DNA from: a virus
Virus record (IMG/VR): IMGVR_UViG_3300047546_003519
Coordinates: 1-34,606 of that record
Length of the DNA stretch: 34,606 nt
Direction: 5' to 3' (one strand)
The translations under genes and the position numbers were made by a program. The notes under the pieces were generated by a model, which worked only from the letters and a program-made list of their open reading frames with translations, was not told the DNA's origin and searched no databases. This document shows positions 28,520 through 34,606 of the stretch, in pieces; position 1 is the stretch's first letter, and each line of letters begins with the position of its first letter.

Positions 28520-30055
28520 TTACGAAGGGACTGAATCGAAGTGTTCGTTCAGGAAGGCGGTGGCCTCCTCGAACGTAGCGAGTTCGGGGTTTGGGTGACC
28601 GAACCTGCGTAGCCAGCGCACCTGTTTGGCGGAGGCGAGGCCGAGGTCTCGCCTTAGGAAGAGCTTGTCGATGATGGCCGAGGCCTGTCCCTTGCATCGG
28701 ATGGTAGAAGCATTGATCCCGACCCGGCCGAGGATTTCGATTTGCCTCGGTGTCACGGGATCCTCATGCCAGCCCATCGTCGGAACAAACTCGACGAGAT
28801 CGGGTTCGCCAATACACAGGGCAAACTCCATTGCATCAAAGATGCGGCTACTACGCTTCGAGTTCAGCCGGAGCCGTTCCTGAAGGCTGCGCGATCTGTC
28901 CGCAACAACCGCCGCCTGCGCCTCTTCCAGATCACCATCGCCGCCAAGAGCATCAGTGATTTGTCGGGCTTCCTCCTCGTCTTTTGCGATGAGATTGGCT
29001 GGACGGACAAGACTGTGTTCCTCCGTAAGCCACAGGAAATCGAGCAGTAGCAGATGGTCTTTGCCGGGATAAAGCCGGGTGCCGCGCCCGACAATTTGCG
29101 AGTAAAGCCCCCGCACTTTGGTCGGCCGCAAACACACCACACAATCAATCGATGGTTCGTCGTAACCTTCGGTGAGGAGCATCGCGTTGGAAAGCAGGGT
29201 CGTTTCGCCCCTGCTAAAGCGCGCCAGACACTCTGCGCGGTCAACAGTTTGACCATCAACGTGTTCAGCTGCCATCCCGCGTTTCCGGCACATGGCAGCG
29301 AACTGCTCGGAGAGCCGGATAAGCGGCAGGAACACGATCGTTTTACGATGCCGATGCTCGAACATCAGATCCGCAATCCGCTCAAGGTAAGGCTCAAGCG
29401 CATGACCTAAGTCCTCGGCGTTGTAGTCTCCTGCCGTGGTCCGAACGCCCCGCAAATCGAGCGGGAGCGGCACGGTTTTGACCTTAATCGGGGAGAGCCA
29501 GTTCTGCTTGATGAGATCCAGGAGCGAAACTTCGTAAGCAATGTTCTCGAAGTAGCGCCCAAGGTTCTTGCGATCGCCCCGATCCGGTGTTGCTGTAACG
29601 CCTAGCACACGAGCTGTTGGGTCAAAATACCGCAGCGTATTGAGGTAACTGTCGGCGATTGTGTGATGTGCTTCATCCACGACCACGAGACCGAAGTGAT
29701 TTCGTGACCAGCGGGACCGGCGCGCCTCACGCATCAGTGTTTGCACACTCGCAACCACTACTGGCGCGTGATGGCTCGCGTATTGATCGGCCATTTCCAC
29801 TTCGGCTCGAAGGCCTGTGGCTCTGGCAATTTTATCGACCGCCTGCTGAATCAGCTCCTCCCGGTGAGCGAGAACAAGGGTTTTCTCTGGAGCGTAATGC
29901 GCTGCAAGAGACGCGAATAAAACCGTTTTACCCGATCCGGTTGGCTTTACTACCAGCTGCTTGCGGTATTCGCCAAACCCCTTAACCACGGCTTCATGGG
30001 CCTGAATCTGGTAGGGACGCAGTTCCAGTACCGGCTTAAAAAGGGATGTTGTCAT
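28520..30055 (-). CDS. SF2 DEAD/DEAH helicase, 511 aa
   Basis: KPTGSGKT at 37-44 (motif I), DEAH at 127-130 (motif II) and TATP at 154-157 (motif III) are present, and QIVGRGTRLYPGKDHLLLLDF near residue 330 is the motif VI region. The start is ATG 30055: AAGGAGG lies just ahead and the ATG overlaps the end of the DUF669-like gene. Reading from 30115 would add 20 residues within that gene. Phage SF2 helicases of this type act in replication restart or recombination. Confidence 0.85.
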   Translation of the reverse strand: MTTSLFKPVLELRPYQIQAHEAVVKGFGEYRKQLVVKPTGSGKTVLFASLAAHYAPEKTLVLAHREELIQQAVDKIARATGLRAEVEMADQYASHHAPVVVASVQTLMREARRSRWSRNHFGLVVVDEAHHTIADSYLNTLRYFDPTARVLGVTATPDRGDRKNLGRYFENIAYEVSLLDLIKQNWLSPIKVKTVPLPLDLRGVRTTAGDYNAEDLGHALEPYLERIADLMFEHRHRKTIVFLPLIRLSEQFAAMCRKRGMAAEHVDGQTVDRAECLARFSRGETTLLSNAMLLTEGYDEPSIDCVVCLRPTKVRGLYSQIVGRGTRLYPGKDHLLLLDFLWLTEEHSLVRPANLIAKDEEEARQITDALGGDGDLEEAQAAVVADRSRSLQERLRLNSKRSSRIFDAMEFALCIGEPDLVEFVPTMGWHEDPVTPRQIEILGRVGINASTIRCKGQASAIIDKLFLRRDLGLASAKQVRWLRRFGHPNPELATFEEATAFLNEHFDSVPS

Positions 30056-30464
30056 CGCTTCCTCCTTTCTTGGTTTGAGTTGAGGAACCCGCAGCACCTG
30101 CGGGCTGTGGAACAAGCCAGGCAGTCACCTTGTTGCGTTTGCGGCCGTTGTATTCGTCGACGATCAGTCGCGCTCTTCCCGTGCGGCCGATTAGCAGGTC
30201 GCAGTCGATGTTCACTTCCTCGTCTGGAATGACCTTTTCGCCGGTGGCAGCCCGGAAGGCGTCGATCTTCCAGAAGGCGTTTGGCGTGAAGACGAGGCTG
30301 TCGAAACAGAGTGCGCCGGAGGGTTCGATTTTGAGCTTCAGCTCAATCATGTCGTTGCCCTGTTTGGAGATGGATTCCTCGGCGTTGAGGATTTCCACGA
30401 AGTAATCTCCAGCGGGCACGAATTCAGTACGGGACGTAGGTTCAGAGGATTTGTAAGTAGGCAT
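30036..30464 (-). CDS. DUF669-like ssDNA-binding candidate, 142 aa
   Basis: Residues about 10-110 resemble DUF669 proteins (SRTEFVPAGDYFVEILNAEES, then KLKIEPSGALCFDSLVFTPNAFWKI, then IVDEYNGRKRNKVTAWL). The C-terminus SDDNIPF is the acidic tip typical of single-stranded DNA-binding proteins that recruit partners. It sits between the helicase and the DUF2800-type nuclease, which agrees with an SSB-like role in replication or recombination. It overlaps the helicase start. Confidence 0.75.
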   Translation of the reverse strand: MPTYKSSEPTSRTEFVPAGDYFVEILNAEESISKQGNDMIELKLKIEPSGALCFDSLVFTPNAFWKIDAFRAATGEKVIPDEEVNIDCDLLIGRTGRARLIVDEYNGRKRNKVTAWLVPQPAGAAGSSTQTKKGGSDDNIPF

Positions 30465-30469
30465 AAGAG

Positions 30470-31483
30470 TTAGGCTTTGCTTTGGGTTGCGGTGTCAGGG
30501 CGCAGCGAGACGGTGGCTTTGCCCTGTTTGACGAGGTGTTCCGGGAAGGCCTTCTCCCGGGGCATTTTGAGTTCCCATATTTCGCGGAACTTTTTGGCGC
30601 TGAGGTTTCCGTAAGCCGCGAGCACAGCTCCGAAGCCGAGTTCCTTGAGGTGCATGCCGACGCTCACGTGATCGACGAACTCCGAACCTTTGCGGCTCGC
30701 GAGTTTCCAGCCGGGGATCGTGGCACCCGCTTGAATGCGTTCCTTGGCGGTCGCCTCCGCTTTTTCGCGGTAATCATCCAAAATGGCGCAGGCACTCAGG
30801 AACCGGCCAAGCGCAGCATTGTCTGCAAGCACTGCGGCGAGGTTGAACTCGGGCGCAGTCACCGTTTCGAGCGTGGTTTGAACGCTTCCGGTACGCGCCT
30901 CGCAGGTGGTCTCCTTCGCGCACCAGTCGCAATAAACGCACGGAGTTGGCTTCTTGTTCGGATCGTTGAACTTGGTAGTGACCTGTTCCACGATTCGTTT
31001 GGCTTCCTCGAGCGTGAACCGGAAGGTCACGACTTCCCGCTGGTCGCAGAAGAGGAGGTGCGCCGTCCATTCGGAGGCAAAGAACTGTTCCATGAACCCC
31101 AGCGCGTAAGCCGCCATTTGTTCGCGGTAATTACGCTTCTGACCGGTCTTGAGATCGGCGTGGGCGAGCTTCGCCGGGATGATGGCGTCGGCGGTGCCAC
31201 CATTCTTGAACCCAGGAATATCCACACGACATTCCTGTTCACGCGTAATCACTTCGCTGCTTCCAGCGAGAGCCGTGATGGTTATGACCGACCACTCGAT
31301 TGCGTCCCAGTCGGCCTGCGTCGGCTCGTAAAACATCTCGGGCTGAGGCGGCAGCCCCGCCATCCGGTTACGGAACAGCGAGTCGAGCGCTGAACCGCGC
31401 GCGGCTGCCGGTCCGGCATTGGGGTTCGGTTCGTAGCAGGCGCACTCGGCCAACTTCGGAAGATTGGATGGGCGCAGGCTCAT
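30470..31483 (-). CDS. DUF2800-type Cas4-like nuclease, 337 aa
   Basis: SLRPSNLPKLAECACYEP, then a RGSALDSLFRNRM, then GGTADAIIP and HADLKTGQ give the PD-(D/E)XK order of DUF2800 proteins (Asp and Lys of the last two as metal and catalytic residues). A Cys group CVYCDWCAKETTC near 185-197 may bind an Fe-S cluster, as in Cas4-like enzymes. It is expected to be a phage recombination exonuclease paired with the neighbouring ATPase. It overlaps the upstream gene by four bases. Confidence 0.8.
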   Translation of the reverse strand: MSLRPSNLPKLAECACYEPNPNAGPAAARGSALDSLFRNRMAGLPPQPEMFYEPTQADWDAIEWSVITITALAGSSEVITREQECRVDIPGFKNGGTADAIIPAKLAHADLKTGQKRNYREQMAAYALGFMEQFFASEWTAHLLFCDQREVVTFRFTLEEAKRIVEQVTTKFNDPNKKPTPCVYCDWCAKETTCEARTGSVQTTLETVTAPEFNLAAVLADNAALGRFLSACAILDDYREKAEATAKERIQAGATIPGWKLASRKGSEFVDHVSVGMHLKELGFGAVLAAYGNLSAKKFREIWELKMPREKAFPEHLVKQGKATVSLRPDTATQSKA

Positions 31484-32445
31484 TGTGCACCTCCCGCTAC
31501 GAACTGATCCACCGAGTGTATAAACCGCTCCGGCTGCTGAAGAACACGAGTGGCGTAATCAGGAGCGATGTCCGCCCAAGAACCACTCGCCTTGATCTGG
31601 CCACGGCTCACAAGAAACGTTCGAACCGCTTCCTCACGCCCCGAGAACAGAGCTGCAAGTCGCTCGGCCAATGTTTGTTCAGGAACTGGAGCAGCCTTTG
31701 TGACTGCGCTTGTTCCCGCAAACACCGAGGCTATGGAGCTGAAGGCGAAGGGCAGCTTGTCTTCCAAGCCGTGGCGATTTTTCGCGTCGTAAGCCGCTGC
31801 GTGGGTTGTGAAAAGCACGCGTTCTTTACCGCCGACACCGCGTCGTTTGCCGCTGTCGCTTTCGGCAACCCGGGTCACGTAGTTGGCGAACAGGATCAAG
31901 TCCGCCCATTCTTTGAGAAGCGGCCCGACCTGTTTACTGAGCTTCAGTTCGTAGCGGTCGTAGCTCCCGGCTTGATCGGGAGACTCAAACTTCCGGACCG
32001 TCGAGTGGGCCAGCAGCACAACGTGCATGCCCTTGCGAAGCAGGCCGTCTAGGCTTGCCAGAAACTTCGAGAACTCCTCGGCCAGCAGGATGTAGCCTTT
32101 GCCGTAGCCGAAGTCCTCGATGCTGTCCTTATTCGTCTTACGGCAGATGGCTTCAGCGAGACGTTTTTCAAGCCAGTCGGCTGTATCGATGACAAGCGTT
32201 TTGAACTCGTGCTGGCCGCTGGCGAGCTGGGCAATGGCCGCAGCGATAAGCTCCCAGTTTGAAGCCTCGGTAAACCGCACCACATCGAGGTGATGGGTGC
32301 CGCCTTCCGTGTCCAAAAAAACGGGCGCTGGGAATTGACTAGCTAGGGTTGATTTACCGACACCTTCCGGGCCGTAGATGACGGTTTTCTGTGGGCGTTG
32401 GATGCGGCCAACGCTGATAGATTGGATAGGGATATTAGATGACAT
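31480..32445 (-). CDS. Sak4-like RecA-fold ATPase, 321 aa
   Basis: GPEGVGKS at 25-32 (Walker A) and LVIDTADW with Asp87 (Walker B), followed by GKGYILLAEEF and VVLLAHSTVR, are the pattern of phage AAA_24/Sak4-type ATPases. These work as single-strand annealing or RecA-like recombinases with an SSB. The C-terminal third (EQTLAERLAALFSGREEAV) is a helical tail. It is the first gene of the replication block; a long hairpin lies in its leader. There is no Shine-Dalgarno sequence. Confidence 0.8.
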   Translation of the reverse strand: MSSNIPIQSISVGRIQRPQKTVIYGPEGVGKSTLASQFPAPVFLDTEGGTHHLDVVRFTEASNWELIAAAIAQLASGQHEFKTLVIDTADWLEKRLAEAICRKTNKDSIEDFGYGKGYILLAEEFSKFLASLDGLLRKGMHVVLLAHSTVRKFESPDQAGSYDRYELKLSKQVGPLLKEWADLILFANYVTRVAESDSGKRRGVGGKERVLFTTHAAAYDAKNRHGLEDKLPFAFSSIASVFAGTSAVTKAAPVPEQTLAERLAALFSGREEAVRTFLVSRGQIKASGSWADIAPDYATRVLQQPERFIHSVDQFVAGGAQ

Positions 32446-32448
32446 AGA

Positions 32449-32503
32449 GTTTCAGACTTCGGTTGCTTTGGCGCACAGCGGAGTGCCGTGCGGTGTCTGA
32501 AAC
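32449..32503 (-). promoter_or_regulatory. Hairpin leader before the replication block
   Basis: GTTTCAGAC on the coding strand (32503-32495) pairs with GTCTGAAAC (32457-32449), nine perfect pairs. Inside is a second stem, CGCAC (32492-32488) with GTGCG (32476-32472). It ends three bases before the ATG at 32445. It may control access to the start or be a protein target. Confidence 0.55.
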
Positions 32504-32508
32504 AAAGC

Positions 32509-32516
32509 GTGTCAAC
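32509..32516 (-). promoter_or_regulatory. GTTGACAC copy upstream of the leader hairpin
   Basis: Exact octamer 63 nt before the ATG of the Sak4-like gene; the 55-base hairpin lies between. If the hairpin folds, the element is separated from the start by only eight unpaired bases. Confidence 0.45.
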
Positions 32517-32716
32517 GCGCATTGGTATGTAGGGGGATGAAAGGCCCATGAACGCTCATTTGGGAGGCAACTTGGGCCGGTGCTGCGTCCAATTCGGGGT
32601 GCTGGGAAGGCCCATGTTTGTCCCACCTTCACCCATATGGTGCGGAAAAAACCCATATTGGAAACAGAGTGAAATCTAGAGCCACCCTGAACCGGAGTGA
32701 GTAGAAACGAACCGTC

Positions 32717-34606
32717 ATGCAATCACAGCTTCCACCCACTGCAGCCTTTCACCGGATCAAACGCCTGCGTGTTATTGGCGGGTTCCTCGACGGCACCGAT
32801 ATCGAATTCTGCGACGGACTAAATTGCCTGATTGGTCCGCGTGGTGCGGGCAAAAGCACAATTCTTGAATTGATCCGTTACGCCCTTGATGTGATGCCGG
32901 GACGGGACGGCGATCCACTGCGCAAGCGCATTGATGGCGTAATCACCCACAACCTCGACGGGGGCCGTGTCGAGCTGGAGGTCGAGACAAAGGACTCCAT
33001 GGTATATAAGATCATTCGCGCCGCCGAAGAGGAGCCCATTGTTCTGGATGCCAACGAGTCGGCAGTCTCTTTGAAGAGTTCCCGACTCATTCCCGCCGAC
33101 GTGTATAGCCAGAACCAGATGGAAAGCATCGCCGAGAAGCCGCATTACCAGTTAGATTTGCTCGATAAATTCGCGTCTTGGGAGCTGTTCGAGATCGAGG
33201 GAGAAATTGAGGGGGTTACGCAGGCGATCCGATCGAATACCAGTCAACTACTTCCCCGTCTCCAACAACGGGATCGCTTGGCCGAACAGATCAAGGAGAA
33301 AGCAGTCGTGGAGGAAAAGCTCAAAACCTTCGCGAAATCCGGCGGGGACAATGCCGAAGCAATTAACAAGGCGCATGGCCTAAAGGCGCTGCGCGATCGG
33401 GAGGACCGCGCTTTTGATTCCTCCTGTGAGGCGGTGAAATCCATCGCGATGAAGCTCAAAGGCGTCACAGGGATGCTGGCCAGTGAAGTGCCGCCGATTT
33501 TCTCCCAAGAGATGCTCGGTGGGCCAAATGCTAGGTTCATGGATGACGCTCAGAAGACTCTCCAAGTTGCGGCAGCTGATGTAGACCGGATCCTTGAGGA
33601 AGCTGTCGATCGGCTACGTGCAGCGCACGAGACCCTGAGGAAGCTGCGAGGGGGGCTCGAAACCGACCACTCCGCCCAGGAGATCGAATTCAAAAAATTG
33701 ATCGAGAAGTACAAGGAAGCCCAGTCGCAGTCGGCAGAACGCGCCAAAGTGGAAAAGCGACGAAACGAGCTGCTGTCCATGGAGCGGCAGTTGATCGACA
33801 TCAATAAACAGATCACGGCTCTGGAGGAGGATCGCATGCAGCTCATGGCCAAGCTCTCCGATCAACGCGATGAACGATTCAATGCTCGGCAAGGAGTCGC
33901 CAAACGGCTCAACGAACACCTACAGCCGGCCATCAAGATCGAGGTTAAGCAATTTGGGGAACGCACTGAGTATCGGCAGCTCATCGAGCGGGCCCTAGCG
34001 AACGCCGGAGTGAAAAAGCAGGTGGTTGCCAGTCGGGTATCAGCCAACGTGCCACCCTCAGAGCTCTATGATATTGTCCGCCGCCAAGCGACAAAGGAGT
34101 TAGTTCAACGCTGCGAGCTCAACGAAAATCAAGCGGCGGCGATCATCATGGAAATGCAGAAGCCGGAAAACCTCTACGAGCTCGAGGTGGTAGAGATGGA
34201 CGATCTGCCCTCCATCCAGCTCCGAGACGGGGATGACTATAAAGATTCGGCCTCTCTGTCTACCGGCCAAAAGTGCACGGCCATCCTGCCGATCTTACTT
34301 TTTGACAGCGCAAACCCGCTCCTGATCGATCAGCCTGAAGACAACCTCGATAACGGATTTGTCTTCGGTACCGTAGTCAAAAGCATACGGAAGGTTCACG
34401 GGACAAGGCAGCTGATCTTCGTGACCCATAACCCGAATATTCCGGTCCTAGGGGAGGCTTCCCGAATCATCTTGATGCACTCTGACGGTCGCGCCGCACG
34501 TCCACGGGCGGTTGGCGATGTGGACAGCTGCAAAGATCACATTGTCCTGCTCCTGGAAGGGGGAAAAGAAGCCTTCCAACGACGAATGGAGCGCTACCAA
34601 TATTGA
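32717..34606 (+). CDS. SMC-like AAA ATPase, 629 aa
   Basis: GPRGAGKST at 40-48 is the Walker A. Near residue 514 is LSTGQKCTAILPILLF, the ABC signature, followed by LLIDQPEDNLD (Asp538, Walker B, with QPED) and FVTHNPNIPVLG near 568. The middle (about 160-410) is coiled coil. The C-terminal half resembles ATPases found in anti-phage or DNA repair systems (TrlF-like and others), but no PHP or other nuclease domain is visible. The ATG has only a weak Shine-Dalgarno sequence. It may be a phage cargo gene or belong to the host side of a prophage. Confidence 0.65.
   Translation: MQSQLPPTAAFHRIKRLRVIGGFLDGTDIEFCDGLNCLIGPRGAGKSTILELIRYALDVMPGRDGDPLRKRIDGVITHNLDGGRVELEVETKDSMVYKIIRAAEEEPIVLDANESAVSLKSSRLIPADVYSQNQMESIAEKPHYQLDLLDKFASWELFEIEGEIEGVTQAIRSNTSQLLPRLQQRDRLAEQIKEKAVVEEKLKTFAKSGGDNAEAINKAHGLKALRDREDRAFDSSCEAVKSIAMKLKGVTGMLASEVPPIFSQEMLGGPNARFMDDAQKTLQVAAADVDRILEEAVDRLRAAHETLRKLRGGLETDHSAQEIEFKKLIEKYKEAQSQSAERAKVEKRRNELLSMERQLIDINKQITALEEDRMQLMAKLSDQRDERFNARQGVAKRLNEHLQPAIKIEVKQFGERTEYRQLIERALANAGVKKQVVASRVSANVPPSELYDIVRRQATKELVQRCELNENQAAAIIMEMQKPENLYELEVVEMDDLPSIQLRDGDDYKDSASLSTGQKCTAILPILLFDSANPLLIDQPEDNLDNGFVFGTVVKSIRKVHGTRQLIFVTHNPNIPVLGEASRIILMHSDGRAARPRAVGDVDSCKDHIVLLLEGGKEAFQRRMERYQY

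Larger units (their letters stand above)
32446..32716. other. Divergent intergenic region with repeats
   Basis: About 270 bases between the replication block and the SMC-like gene. AAGGCCCATG occurs at 32541-32550 and 32607-32616. CCCAT occurs at 32545, 32611, 32632 and 32652, the third as part of the palindrome CCATATGG (32633-32640). TGGGCC is present as an inverted copy near 32574. Open frames here on the minus strand look fortuitous. No secure -35/-10 pair was found. A promoter or operator role is likely by position. Confidence 0.4.

Noticed and set aside
30482-31393. Plus-strand open frame of 303 codons opposite the DUF2800-type gene
   Set aside because: It mirrors a gene with clear family motifs and has no motif of its own.
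31300-32052. Plus-strand open frame of 250 codons opposite the Sak4-like gene
   Set aside because: Arg-rich and without motifs; it crosses the boundary of two well-supported genes.
32435-32722. Minus-strand frame through the divergent region, continuing into the replication leader
   Set aside because: It crosses the CCCAT repeats and hairpin, has no ribosome binding site, and has no recognisable family.
1-34606. CRISPR array, tRNA or rRNA genes, IS elements, integrase or attachment sites
   Set aside because: None was seen: no regularly spaced repeats, no cloverleaf that I could recognise, and no transposase or recombinase motifs.

Overview
The window is most of a tailed-phage genome (free phage or prophage; siphovirus-like, since there is a tape measure protein and G/GT-type chaperones but no contractile sheath gene that I recognise). 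The host appears Gram-negative: there is a candidate outer-membrane-type lipoprotein lysis gene and an RlpA-like cell-wall protein. Base composition is moderately GC-rich. Many starts, including that of the major capsid gene, have no clear Shine-Dalgarno sequence. The host phylum cannot be fixed from this sequence; Verrucomicrobiota or Planctomycetota is a weak guess. No integrase, repressor, tRNA, rRNA or CRISPR array was seen.

Nearly all genes are on the minus strand and read from about 32.4 kb down to 1. In transcription order: a replication/recombination block (Sak4-like ATPase, DUF2800-type nuclease, DUF669-like protein with an SSB-type tail, SF2 helicase, primase-helicase; 32445-26441); small regulatory or unknown genes (26451-24754); a gene-poor stretch with repeats that may be the packaging site (24753-24407); packaging genes (small terminase, small nuclease, large terminase; 24406-21658); a ParB-methyltransferase and a probable lysis pair (20762-18277); head genes (connector, portal, protease-scaffold, major capsid; 18249-14283); a toxin-antitoxin insert whose toxin is interrupted; head-tail and tail genes (13629-7667); and tail fibre or tip genes (7664-1). 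Three places are on the plus strand: one gene at 10642-10971, three small genes at 20935-21654, and an SMC-like ATPase at 32717-34606 that diverges from the replication block.

The most unusual signal is a short asymmetric sequence, GTTGACAC (or a close variant) on the coding strand. It lies 12 or 13 nt before the start codon of eleven genes spread over head, tail, packaging and regulatory modules, with looser copies before three more starts. It looks like a phage-wide start-associated element, comparable in layout to the start-associated sequences or stoperators of some mycobacteriophages but different in sequence. It also marks an in-frame internal start that would produce a separate scaffold protein from the protease-scaffold gene.

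Other points: a canonical -1 frameshift site CCCAAAC in the tail chaperone gene; a terminator and promoter back to back after the capsid gene; a ParE-like toxin with an in-frame stop; a holin-like gene carrying an internal lipoprotein start; a run of abutting palindromes near 26.3 kb; and a long hairpin in the leader of the replication block.
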